Positions 1-9,956 of a stretch of 42,177 nucleotides of DNA are shown here, one piece after another. The notes beneath the pieces were generated by a model. The model was given only the letters and a program-made list of their open reading frames with translations, was not told where the DNA came from and ran no database searches. The stretch's first letter is position 1. Every line of letters begins with the position of its first letter. The DNA is taken from assembly GCA_007128175.1 (NCBI GenBank), contig SKXY01000120.1:1-42177 (forward strand), read 5' to 3'. This DNA is from Wenzhouxiangella sp. GTDB lineage: Bacteria; Pseudomonadota; Gammaproteobacteria; Xanthomonadales; Wenzhouxiangellaceae. The position numbers were made by a program, and so were the translations under genes.

Positions 1-442
1 CCGGTGTTTCGAGGAACTGCTTGCCGCCAAAGGCGAGGTCAATGAACTGAAGAACCATGTCGAACGCGTGCTGCATCGCAAGGTGACCGACGGAGACGCT
101 GCCGGCGCGGTCGACCACTGGCTGCACCATCGCGACTCACTCGACGGCTGGGAACCCAGGAACAGCGCCACCCGCCATCGGATGGCGCTGGAACTGGAAA
201 AGCGGGGCGAACACCGTATGGCCGTGCGCCTGCTGCTCGCCCTGCCAAGGATGGACCCACGCTACGGCCGATTGCCCGAAGCATGTCTCGATGCCGCCCG
301 CATGCTCGAGGAACACTTCGCCGACCATACCAGTGCGGAACCGCTGCGCCGATTCGTGCAAACACGCTATCCCGGGCGCGCAGCCACTTGGTTCGAGAAA
401 CACCGGCTCGACGACAGAAGCCTGCAGGAGCAGATGAGCTAG
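1..442 (+). CDS. C-terminal fragment of a helical-repeat (TPR-like) protein, function unknown
   Basis: The reading frame is open from the first bases of the window (frame starting at base 2) to a TAG at 440-442, so only about 146 C-terminal residues are visible and the true start lies upstream. The GTG at 68 should not be taken as a start, because the frame continues before it with similar composition. The fragment is rich in Ala, Leu, Arg and Glu and looks like paired helices of a tetratricopeptide type (segments around RHRMALELEKRGEHRMAVRL and EACLDAARMLEEHF). No membrane segment or catalytic motif is seen in this part. It converges on pepQ; the two stop codons share the palindrome CTAG at 439-442. 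I do not recognise the family; the missing N-terminal part probably carries the defining domain. Confidence 0.6.
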   Translation, partial: RCFEELLAAKGEVNELKNHVERVLHRKVTDGDAAGAVDHWLHHRDSLDGWEPRNSATRHRMALELEKRGEHRMAVRLLLALPRMDPRYGRLPEACLDAARMLEEHFADHTSAEPLRRFVQTRYPGRAATWFEKHRLDDRSLQEQMS

Positions 443-1758
443 CCAGCAAACGCCTGACGGGTAAAGTTGACCGGGTCGCCCTCGCTGACCAGTACGTTGT
501 CTTCGATCCGGATTCCGCCGAACGGCTGCAGCGCTTCGACCTGCGCCCAGTCAATCCGGTCGGCATACTCGCTGGTACGCAATCCCTCGAGCAAAGAGGG
601 AATGAAATACAGCCCCGGCTCGATGGTGACCACGTTGCCCGGCTCCAGTTCGCGGGTCAGACGCAAGGCCGGGTGCGGCTCCGGTGCCGGTCGCGCCTGG
701 CCCTCGGCATCGACCAGGCCGGCGACATCGTGCACCTGCGCGCCGATGTAATGCCCAAGCCCATGCGGGAAGAAGCGGCTGGATACACCGCTCTCGAGCT
801 GGTCTTCCGGCGACATCTTCACGATGCCGGCATGCTCGAGTATGCCGGCAATGGCCAGGTGCGTGCGCAGGTGCAGATCGACGAAGGACACACCCGCGCG
901 CACTTCGTCGCACAGCTGGCGCTGGGCACGATCGACCGCCTCGATCAGGGCGGCGAACTCGACATTGTCCTCGCCGGTCCAGGTGCGGGTGATATCGGCG
1001 GCATAACCGAGCGAATCGGCACCGGCGTCGAGCAGAAAGCTCAGCGACTGCCGGGGACGAACGGGATTGCGGTACTGGTAGTGCAGCACGGCGGCGTGCT
1101 CGTTGACCGCGCAGATCGCGTTGTAGGGCAGTTGGTCCTGGTCCTGGCCGACAGCGGCAATATAGGCCAGGTGGATTTCCAGCTCGCTGCCGCCGTCACG
1201 GAATGCCTGCGCAGCAGCCAGATGGCCGGCCACCGCACGCTGGTTGGCACGGGCCAGGCACTCGCGCTCCCACGCGGTCTTGCGGGTGCGCGCCTCGTCG
1301 AGACGCCACATCAGTTCCGGTGCATTGAGGTCAGCGCCATCGAGCAAGTGTCCGACGGCTCGCTCATCGCCGATTACCGCCAGTGCACGCTGCTCGGCAA
1401 AGCGCTCGTGCCAGCCTTTGGCACTGGTCACGACTTCGACATCCAGGCTGTCGGCCCACCATGAGGCGGGGCCTTCCGGCGGCAGGTGCCAGAAATCGTC
1501 CGGCTGGCAATACCACAACCGCGGCTTGCGACCGGGCCTCAGTTCCAGCAGGCAATCGGGTGTGAACGGCTCGGGCACCCAGGACACGAACGGGGCATGG
1601 GCACGAAACGGCGGATGCTGATCGTCGAACAACCGATTCTCCGGGCGACCGGAATGAATCAGCAGGCCGTCATAGCCCAGTTCGGTGAGCGCTTCGTCGA
1701 TTTCCTCGCGTCGATGCTCGATGTGACGGGCGTAAAGCAGCGCATCGGGATTCGGCAT
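439..1758 (-). CDS. pepQ: Xaa-Pro dipeptidase PepQ
   Basis: A cytosolic metallopeptidase that cleaves Xaa-Pro dipeptides, 439 residues, the usual length for gammaproteobacterial PepQ. The N-terminal half matches the PepQ prolidase fold (GLLIHSGRPENRLFDDQHPP, then a WY..PDDFWH segment). The C-terminal pita-bread domain shows the expected two-metal ligands in order: Asp in LLDAGAD, Asp in AADITRTW, His in FFPHGLGHYIG, Glu in TIEPGLYF and Glu in IRIEDNVLV. The ATG at 1758 has an AGGA about 8 bases before it. A TACAAT box at 1799-1804 could drive it. It is divergent from cysS, with 71 bases between the starts. The protease YpdF/PepP group is the main alternative, but the N-terminal sequence favours PepQ. 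Confidence 0.93.
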   Translation of the reverse strand: MPNPDALLYARHIEHRREEIDEALTELGYDGLLIHSGRPENRLFDDQHPPFRAHAPFVSWVPEPFTPDCLLELRPGRKPRLWYCQPDDFWHLPPEGPASWWADSLDVEVVTSAKGWHERFAEQRALAVIGDERAVGHLLDGADLNAPELMWRLDEARTRKTAWERECLARANQRAVAGHLAAAQAFRDGGSELEIHLAYIAAVGQDQDQLPYNAICAVNEHAAVLHYQYRNPVRPRQSLSFLLDAGADSLGYAADITRTWTGEDNVEFAALIEAVDRAQRQLCDEVRAGVSFVDLHLRTHLAIAGILEHAGIVKMSPEDQLESGVSSRFFPHGLGHYIGAQVHDVAGLVDAEGQARPAPEPHPALRLTRELEPGNVVTIEPGLYFIPSLLEGLRTSEYADRIDWAQVEALQPFGGIRIEDNVLVSEGDPVNFTRQAFAG

Positions 1759-1798
1759 GGGGATTTCCTGATCGGTTAAACTCGTGGGTTATCCCTTG

Positions 1799-1804
1799 AT
1801 TGTA
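1799..1804 (-). promoter_or_regulatory. Putative -10 box (TACAAT) for pepQ
   Basis: On the minus strand the sequence GCGCTACAAT lies about 41 bases upstream of the pepQ ATG, which would leave a leader of about 34 bases. No convincing -35 hexamer is seen at 16-18 bases. The same decamer occurs at an almost identical distance (about 42 bases) upstream of the secreted Ig-like protein gene at 33892, which is the main reason for listing it. Confidence 0.35.
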
Positions 1805-1829
1805 GCGCGCTGGCGCAAACCTTTGCCTG

Positions 1830-3205
<1,376 letters not shown>

Positions 3206-3209
<4 letters not shown>

Positions 3210-3631
3210 GCATCGACCAGGCGCAGCGCGAGATCGTCGACGAGTTCAGTCTGTTCGACGACTGGATGGATCGCTACCAGTACCTGATCGACCTGGGACG
3301 CAAGCTGCCCGAACTGCCCGAGCAGGACAAGAGCGACGACCGGCTGCTCGACGGCTGCCAGTCGCAGGTCTGGTTGATTGCCGAAGGAAATGCCGACCGC
3401 CTGGAATTCAGGGCCAATTCCGACGCCGCCATCGTCTCGGGGCTGATCGCCCTGATCCTGCGCGTCTACTCCGGCCGCAGTGCCCGAGAGATCCTTGATT
3501 CGGAACCCGAGTTCGTGCGCGACATCGGTTTGAGCCAGCACCTGTCCCCGACCCGCGCCAACGGCCTCAATGCCATGCTCGGCGAGATTCGCCGCCAGGC
3601 AGAACTGGCGCAGGCAACAGCAGACAGCTAG
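3206..3631 (+). CDS. sufE: Cysteine desulfuration protein SufE
   Basis: A 141-residue SufE/CsdE-type sulfur acceptor. In the family it takes a persulfide from the cysteine desulfurase SufS (or CsdA) and hands it to the Fe-S scaffold. The active cysteine is residue 51 in the motif [10 protein letters not shown], followed by the fold-typical [19 protein letters not shown] region. The gene starts inside the cysS stop. No sufBCDS genes are in the window, so it could serve Suf elsewhere in the genome or act as CsdE; the sequence alone does not separate the two. It ends tail to tail with dksA, the two stops sharing CTAG at 3628-3631. Confidence 0.92.
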
Positions 3632-4056
3632 CGGTTGTCGCGCATCTGCTTCTGCTTGAGCTCCCAGCGTTCCTGGGCATCCAGGCACAACGTCGCAATG
3701 GGACGTGCCTCGAGACGGGCCAGACCGATTTCTTCACCGGTCTCCTCGCAGAAGCCATACGAACCGTCGTCGACCCGCGACAGCGCCTGGTCGATCTTAC
3801 CCAGCAGCTTGCGGTAACGGTCCCGCGTCCTCAGCTCCAGGCTGTTTTCGGTTTCGCGGCTGGCGCGTTCGGCTTCGTCGCCGACATCACGCACCTCGCC
3901 ACGGAGATTGTTGATCGTCTCCTGCGACTCCTCGATCAGGTCTTCTCGCCACTTGAGCAGCATCTGGCGAAAGTATTCCAGATGCTCCTGGCACATGTAT
4001 TCCTCGTCTTCCGAGGGCTTGTAGCCTTCCGGCAATTCCACGGTCTTGCTGGGCAT
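3628..4056 (-). CDS. dksA: RNA polymerase-binding transcription factor DksA (CxxT/CxxA zinc-finger variant)
   Basis: A secondary-channel regulator of RNA polymerase that works with ppGpp, 142 residues against about 151 in E. coli. The coiled-coil tip keeps the DxxDxA motif (VRDVGDEAERAS), the part needed for activity in the E. coli protein. The zinc-finger region is altered: the first pair reads CEET instead of CxxC and the second CLDA instead of CxxC, leaving two of four cysteines. Xanthomonads and the zinc-independent DksA2 of Pseudomonas aeruginosa have comparable losses (family knowledge recalled, not searched). A good sigma-70 promoter lies upstream (4098-4126). The gene is divergent from yidD and converges on sufE. 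RelA is encoded in the same window at 29.8-32.0 kb. Confidence 0.94.
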   Translation of the reverse strand: MPSKTVELPEGYKPSEDEEYMCQEHLEYFRQMLLKWREDLIEESQETINNLRGEVRDVGDEAERASRETENSLELRTRDRYRKLLGKIDQALSRVDDGSYGFCEETGEEIGLARLEARPIATLCLDAQERWELKQKQMRDNR

Positions 4057-4097
4057 TGACTGACAGCCTCTACGCAGGTTGTTGCAAAACCGCCGAT

Positions 4098-4126
4098 TAT
4101 ATATCCTAGAGGCGACTCAAGGGCAA
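4098..4126 (-). promoter_or_regulatory. Sigma-70-type promoter for dksA
   Basis: Read on the minus strand: TTGCCC (4126-4121), a 17-base spacer, then TATATA (4103-4098), which runs on into AT so that TATAAT is also present one step downstream. The expected start point is near 4090, giving a leader of about 34 bases before the dksA ATG at 4056. An AGAGG lies about 10 bases before that ATG. The element sits inside the short dksA-yidD divergent spacer. Confidence 0.5.
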
Positions 4127-4132
4127 CCCCCC

Positions 4133-4366
4133 ATGCAAACCATACTCATTTTTTTCATCCGGGCCTATCGATATCTCCTTTCGCCCTGGATCGGCGGCCA
4201 GTGCCGGTTTGACCCGACCTGCTCGGTCTACGCCATGCAGGCCATCGAGATGTACGGTGCCGCACGCGGCAGCTGGATGGCGTTCAAGCGCCTGATGCGC
4301 TGCCATCCGCTCTGCCACGGCGGCAAGGATCCGGTGCCCGGAAACGAGGACCAGCACGCTTCATGA
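4133..4366 (+). CDS. yidD: Membrane protein insertion efficiency factor YidD
   Basis: A 77-residue amphipathic inner-membrane-associated protein; in E. coli YidD helps YidC-dependent insertion of membrane proteins. The signature is intact: FIRAYRYLLSPWIGGQCRFD, PTCSVYAMQAI, then RCHPLCHGGKDPVP, with three cysteines in the usual places. I choose the ATG at 4133 (MQTILIFF), because the family normally begins there; an in-frame TTG at 4079 would add 18 residues of unlike character. Unusually it is not next to rpmH-rnpA-yidC, the common location, but overlaps the dihydroorotase gene by four bases (ATGA at 4363-4366). Confidence 0.92.
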   Translation: MQTILIFFIRAYRYLLSPWIGGQCRFDPTCSVYAMQAIEMYGAARGSWMAFKRLMRCHPLCHGGKDPVPGNEDQHAS

Positions 4367-5703
4367 ACCGCTGGCTGATTGCCAATGCGCGCCTGGTCAA
4401 CGAAGGTCGGGTGATCGAAACCGACATTCGTGTTCGGCACGGACGCATCGAGCGGATCGACTCCGACCTGACCACACGACCCGGCGAGACGATGATCAAC
4501 GCGCGCGGACGCTACGTCATGCCGGGCATGATCGACGGCCAGGTACATTTCCGCGAACCCGGCCTGACGCAAAAGGGCAACATCGCCTCGGAATCACGGG
4601 CGGCGGTGGCCGGCGGCATTACCAGTTACATGGAAATGCCCAATACTTCCCCACCAACAACGACTCGCCAGGCACTGGCCGACAAGTTCAGCCGGGCGGC
4701 TGGACGCTCTTCGGCCAACTACAGCTTTTACCTCGGCGCGAGCAACGACAACCTGGACGAGGTTCGAGCCACCGGACCAAACGAGGCCTGTGGCCTGAAG
4801 GTATTCATGGGCGCATCATCCGGCAACATGCTGGTCGACAAGCCAGAAGTCCTTGCCGGCATTTTCAAGCACTCCCGGCTGATGGTGGTCACTCACTGCG
4901 AGGACAACCCGACCATCGAACGCAATCTGGAGGCTGCCGTTGCCAGGTACGGCAAGGACTTACCCGCCAGCGCGCATGCCGAGATCCGCTCGCGCGAGGC
5001 CTGCCTGAAATCGAGCAGACTTGCCGTCGAGCTGGCGAAGGAGCACGGTGCCCAGCTGCATGTCCTGCACCTGAGCACAGCCGACGAGGCCGCCCTGTTC
5101 GACCCCGGACCGGTTGCCGACAAGCAGATCACGGGCGAGGCCTGCATCCATCACCTTTATTTCATCGACGCGGATTACGAGGCGCTCGGCAACCTGATCA
5201 AGTGCAACCCCTCGATCAAGACCGTCGCCGACCGCAAGGCGCTCCGGCAGGCCCTGCGCGACGATCGCATCGACTTGATCGCCACCGACCACGCTCCGCA
5301 CCTGTTGAGCGAGAAAACCGGCAGTTACGAAACCGCGGCTGCCGGCCTGCCGCTGGTGCAGTACGCGCTGCCCGCAGCCTGGTCGCTGGTCGCCTCGCGC
5401 ACCCTTACCCCCGAGCGCCTGGTCGAGAAAACGGCCCACAACCCGGCCACTCGGTTTCAAGTGGCCGAACGCGGCTTCGTGCGCGAGGGCTACTGGGCCG
5501 ACCTGGTCATGCTCGACGACGGCAAGCGCACGATCGTCGACAACCAGCCCATGCTGTCGCAATGTGGATGGACACCTTTCGCCGGTCGCAAACTACCGGC
5601 CAGCGTCGCCGCCACCTGGGTCAACGGTCACCTGGTCTGGCGTGACGGGTTGCTCACCGGGGTGGTGCCGGGGCAGAAGCTGGAGTTTTCGCGGGGTGGT
5701 TAG
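4363..5703 (+). CDS. pyrC: Dihydroorotase (class I-like, Gln-for-His variant)
   Basis: An amidohydrolase of pyrimidine synthesis that closes carbamoyl-aspartate to dihydroorotate; 446 residues, in the range of class I enzymes. Seen in order: the metal motif region MIDGQVHFREPGLT near residue 60, the Lys that is carbamylated in the family (GLKVFMGASSGN, about 147), His in THCEDN (about 180), His in HVLHLST (about 235), and the catalytic Asp in ATDHAPH (about 308). The usual DxHxH has become GQVH, so the first metal-binding His is Gln. Related Gln forms are known to me from Bacteroidetes and xanthomonads and are annotated as dihydroorotases, so loss of activity should not be assumed. It overlaps yidD by ATGA. 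Confidence 0.85.
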   Translation: MNRWLIANARLVNEGRVIETDIRVRHGRIERIDSDLTTRPGETMINARGRYVMPGMIDGQVHFREPGLTQKGNIASESRAAVAGGITSYMEMPNTSPPTTTRQALADKFSRAAGRSSANYSFYLGASNDNLDEVRATGPNEACGLKVFMGASSGNMLVDKPEVLAGIFKHSRLMVVTHCEDNPTIERNLEAAVARYGKDLPASAHAEIRSREACLKSSRLAVELAKEHGAQLHVLHLSTADEAALFDPGPVADKQITGEACIHHLYFIDADYEALGNLIKCNPSIKTVADRKALRQALRDDRIDLIATDHAPHLLSEKTGSYETAAAGLPLVQYALPAAWSLVASRTLTPERLVEKTAHNPATRFQVAERGFVREGYWADLVMLDDGKRTIVDNQPMLSQCGWTPFAGRKLPASVAATWVNGHLVWRDGLLTGVVPGQKLEFSRGG

Positions 5704-5705
5704 GT

Positions 5706-5820
5706 TGTTGTTTCGTCGTTTAGTCGTTTGGCGGCCAGCGATAGGCAATGGAGCCGCCAACGGCAGCCTGATGCCGCCGCACTTTCAGTCGACCAAGAGA
5801 CGAAGCTACAAAGCGACGTA
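5706..5820. repeat. Nested palindromic intergenic element, possible divergent relative of the GGTGGCCAATGGC repeat
   Basis: The whole spacer between the convergent pyrC and murA genes is an imperfect palindrome. The left end (5709-5730) has GTCGTTT-type units; the right end (5796-5820) read in reverse complement gives TACGTCGCTTTG and TTCGTC, matching roughly seven of ten positions. Inside lie GGCGGC/GCCGCC inverted pairs and a GGCAATGG. The architecture (CGTTT-unit arms around an inner GC-rich hairpin) resembles the three repeats at 11.97, 38.30 and 41.14 kb, but the arm sequence differs, so kinship is uncertain. It could simply act as a two-way terminator. Confidence 0.4.
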
Positions 5821-5821
5821 A

Positions 5822-7102
<1,281 letters not shown>

Positions 7103-7113
7103 TTAAGGGGCGA

Positions 7114-7347
7114 TCAGTCGGTGATCTCGTCGGGGGCCTTGAGAACCAGGCTCAAGGCATGAATCTCACGCCCCAGCGAAGGTCCAAGCGCTTCGTGAAC
7201 GCGGCGATGGCGCTGAATGCGGCTGCGGCCGGAAAATTCGTCGCTGACGATGCGGGCCACGTAATGCACGTTGTCGTCTGAGTCGACACGCACATCGGCA
7301 CCCGGCATTGCCTGTAAAATAACCTGTTCGATTGCAGATGGATCCAT
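7114..7347 (-). CDS. ibaG: BolA-family protein IbaG (YrbA)
   Basis: A 77-residue small BolA/IbaG protein. In the family these proteins pair with monothiol glutaredoxins to hold a [2Fe-2S] cluster; E. coli IbaG is linked to acid resistance. The C-terminal signature REIHALSLVLKAPDE, with its conserved His, marks the BolA fold, and the preceding FSGRSRIQRHRRVHEAL is the family's loop and helix. I take the ATG at 7347; a TTG two codons earlier is also possible. It is followed by murA, as in E. coli. The mla genes that usually lie between ibaG and the antiporter gene in E. coli are absent here. Confidence 0.85.
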   Translation of the reverse strand: MDPSAIEQVILQAMPGADVRVDSDDNVHYVARIVSDEFSGRSRIQRHRRVHEALGPSLGREIHALSLVLKAPDEITD

Positions 7348-7464
7348 ATTCAAGCACTGTCCGGCATCGGGTGAGGACAGTGTATTGGGTTTGTGCGAGT
7401 TCTTTTCCAGTCTACTGCACTCTTGACCGACTCTTCACCAGCGAGCCTGTAGAAAAATCGACTG

Positions 7465-8442
7465 ATGAGCCTGACCATTGCACTGCTGGAGCTGGCAGCC
7501 GGCTTCGTCCTGCTGATCTGGGCCGCCGACCGGCTGGTCAGCGGTGCATCTGCGCTGGCGCGTAATTTCGGCGTACCCACGCTCATCGTCGGGCTGACCA
7601 TCGTCGGCTTCGGCACTTCGGCACCCGAAATGCTGGTCTCGGCCATGGCTTCGCTGCGCGGCAATCCGTCGCTGGCCATTGGCAATGCCGTGGGCTCCAA
7701 TATCGCCAACGTCGGCCTGATCCTCGGCCTGACTGCACTGATCTATCCACTGAAGGTCGAGCGCGTCACGCTCAAGCGCGAATTTCCCGTGCTCGGCGTG
7801 ATCATGCTGGTCACCCTGGCGCTGATGTGGAACCTCAACTTCAGCCGGATCGACGGTCTGATCCTGATTGCAGGCCTCGCGCTTCTAGTCGCCGGCATGA
7901 TCGTGCTGGGGCTGACCCAGGGCAAGAGCGACCCGGTCGCAGCCACCCTGGTCGACGAAGTGCCCCAGGACATGACAACCCGGACGGCATTGATGTGGAC
8001 CGGCCTCGGCCTGGTCCTGCTGCCGTTGAGCGCACACATCCTGGTCAACGGCGCGGTCGGCCTGGCCACGATCGTCGGCGTCTCGGAGGCGGTGGTCGGC
8101 CTGACCATCGTGGCGCTGGGCACCAGCCTGCCGGAACTGGCCGCGGCTGCGGCTTGCGCATTTCGCAAGGAAGACGACCTCGCCATCGGCAACATCCTGG
8201 GTTCGAACATGTTCAACTTGCTGGGCGTGCTGGGCATCGCCGCCCTCATCCACCCGATGGAGATCGAGGCCATACTGCTCCATCGCGACGTGGCGGTCAT
8301 GTTCGTGATCACCATCCTGCTGTTCGTCCTGGTCTGGCGTCGCAAAGGGCCGGGCCTGATCGGCCGACCGACCGCCTTGCTGCTGTTTGCCGGCTATATC
8401 GGCTACCAGTCGACGGTCATCGGCCAGGCGCTTGCCGGATAA
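7465..8442 (+). CDS. yrbG: Na+/Ca2+ antiporter family protein (YrbG-like)
   Basis: An inner-membrane cation/Ca2+ exchanger of 325 residues with about ten hydrophobic segments. The two inverted alpha-repeats of the NCX family are clear: VGFGTSAPEMLVS followed by GNAVGSNIANVGLILG in the first half, and VALGTSLPELAAA followed by GNILGSNMFNLLGVLG in the second. The substrate ion is inferred from the family only. It heads the kdsD-kdsC-lptCAB cluster, as yrbG does in E. coli, with 18 bases to kdsD. A TTGACC at 7423-7428 with a poor, 19-base-spaced TGTAGA is the best promoter candidate and is not convincing. Confidence 0.9.
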   Translation: MSLTIALLELAAGFVLLIWAADRLVSGASALARNFGVPTLIVGLTIVGFGTSAPEMLVSAMASLRGNPSLAIGNAVGSNIANVGLILGLTALIYPLKVERVTLKREFPVLGVIMLVTLALMWNLNFSRIDGLILIAGLALLVAGMIVLGLTQGKSDPVAATLVDEVPQDMTTRTALMWTGLGLVLLPLSAHILVNGAVGLATIVGVSEAVVGLTIVALGTSLPELAAAAACAFRKEDDLAIGNILGSNMFNLLGVLGIAALIHPMEIEAILLHRDVAVMFVITILLFVLVWRRKGPGLIGRPTALLLFAGYIGYQSTVIGQALAG

Positions 8443-8460
8443 GGAGTAAACTGTTCCACC

Positions 8461-9432
8461 ATGGTTGATCCACAACGCATTCACCGTGCCGCCACCGAAG
8501 TTCTCGAAACCGAGGCCCGCGCTATATTGGCGCTGGCAGACCGGATCGATGATCACTTCATCGCCGCCTGCAGGCACATCCTCGATTGCTCCGGCCACCT
8601 GATCGTCACCGGCATGGGCAAATCGGGACACATCGCCCACAAGCTGGCCGCTACCCTGGCGTCCACCGGCACACCGGCATTTTTTGTGCACCCGGCCGAA
8701 GCCAGCCACGGTGATCTGGGGATGATCCGCAACGACGACCTGGTGCTGGCGCTGTCGAATTCCGGCGAAACCGAAGAGCTGCTGCGCCTGCTACCTGGGC
8801 TCAAGCGTCTTGGCGTCAAGCTGGTGGCAATGACGGGCAACCCGGCCTCGACCCTGGCGCGCTACGCCGATGTTCACCTCGACACCAGCGTCGACCGCGA
8901 GGCCTGCCCCCTGGGGCTGGCGCCGACGGCATCGACCTCGGCCCAGCTCGCCCTGGGCGACGCGCTTGCCATCGCCTTGCTGGATGCGCGCGGCTTTACC
9001 GCTGAAGACTTTGCCCGTTCGCACCCGGCCGGCACGCTGGGCCGGCGACTGTTGCTGAAAATCAGCGACATCATGCACAGCGGCGACGATCTGCCCACGA
9101 TCGGCAGCAGCGCGACCATCGCCGATGCCATCGTACAGATGACCCGCAGCCGCCTGGGCATGTGCGCCGTCATCGACGACAATGAGCTGGTCGGCATCGT
9201 CACCGACGGCGATCTCAGACGCCACCTCGACGACATGGGCGACATTCGCAGCAACACGGTGGCCTCGATCATGAGTCCCAACCCGCGCACCATCGCCGCC
9301 GACGAACTGGCTGCCGCTGCCGTAGAGTTGATGCAGAGCCACCGAATCCAGGGCGTGCTGGTCACCGACCGCAATGGCCGGCTGGTCGGTGCACTCAACT
9401 TCCAGGACTTGCTGCAGGCCGGTGTCGTATGA
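8461..9432 (+). CDS. kdsD: Arabinose-5-phosphate isomerase KdsD
   Basis: Converts ribulose-5-phosphate to arabinose-5-phosphate, the first step toward Kdo for the LPS inner core. The 323 residues comprise an N-terminal SIS sugar-isomerase domain (VTGMGKSGHIAHKLAATLAS, then LALSNSGETEELL, about residues 35-180) and a pair of CBS domains (about 205-323; SDIMHSGDDLP and GIVTDGDLRRHL). His in FARSHPAGTLGRRL lies where the family's functional His is found. An AAGGAG at 8442-8447 precedes the ATG, slightly distant. It overlaps kdsC by ATGA at 9429-9432. The kdsC and lpt neighbours support KdsD over the GutQ paralogue. Confidence 0.96.
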   Translation: MVDPQRIHRAATEVLETEARAILALADRIDDHFIAACRHILDCSGHLIVTGMGKSGHIAHKLAATLASTGTPAFFVHPAEASHGDLGMIRNDDLVLALSNSGETEELLRLLPGLKRLGVKLVAMTGNPASTLARYADVHLDTSVDREACPLGLAPTASTSAQLALGDALAIALLDARGFTAEDFARSHPAGTLGRRLLLKISDIMHSGDDLPTIGSSATIADAIVQMTRSRLGMCAVIDDNELVGIVTDGDLRRHLDDMGDIRSNTVASIMSPNPRTIAADELAAAAVELMQSHRIQGVLVTDRNGRLVGALNFQDLLQAGVV

Positions 9433-9956
9433 GCACGCATCGCCTCAGCGAACTGGCCCGAAAAATCGAGCTGGCGGTGTTCGATATCGACGGCGTGATG
9501 ACCGATGGTCGACTCTTTTTTGCCGACTCCGGCGAGCAGATCAAGGCGTTTCACGTACGCGACGGCCTGGGTCTTAAGGCCCTGATGAAGTGCGGCATAG
9601 GCGTGGCCGTGATCACGGCCCGGACCTCCGGCGCACTCGATCGGCGCATGTCCGAACTCGGCATCGATCGCGTGATGCAGGGACACCAGGACAAGGCCAC
9701 CGCCCTGGACCGGCTGCTCGAAACCGAGTCGATCGAACCGGCATCGGTTTGCTACACCGGTGACGACTTGGTCGACTGGCCGGCCATGCGACGTTGCGGC
9801 CTCAAGTGTGCCCCCGGCGATGCCGACCAATGGATCCGCGAACAGGCCGACTTCATCACCCGAAACCCCGGCGGTCGCGGCGCGGTGCGCGAGGTCTGCG
9901 AACTCATTCTTGACGCACAAGGCAGGCTGGCAGCCTGGCGCGACGGCTTTCGGTGA
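9429..9956 (+). CDS. kdsC: 3-deoxy-D-manno-octulosonate 8-phosphate phosphatase KdsC
   Basis: Removes phosphate from Kdo-8-phosphate in LPS core synthesis. A small HAD-superfamily enzyme of 175 residues without a cap domain, as expected for tetrameric KdsC. Motif I is FDIDGVMTDGRLFF (nucleophile Asp, about residue 19), motif II the Thr of VITARTSG, motif III a Lys in GHQDKATALD, and motif IV TGDDLVDWPAM. It is embedded between kdsD and lptC with four-base overlaps on both sides, so translational coupling is likely. Confidence 0.96.
   Translation: MSTHRLSELARKIELAVFDIDGVMTDGRLFFADSGEQIKAFHVRDGLGLKALMKCGIGVAVITARTSGALDRRMSELGIDRVMQGHQDKATALDRLLETESIEPASVCYTGDDLVDWPAMRRCGLKCAPGDADQWIREQADFITRNPGGRGAVREVCELILDAQGRLAAWRDGFR

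Noticed and set aside
7423-7453. Promoter TTGACC-N19-TGTAGA for yrbG
   Set aside because: The spacer is too long, the -10 is poor, and the start point would fall about 5 bases from the ATG; not strong enough to list.
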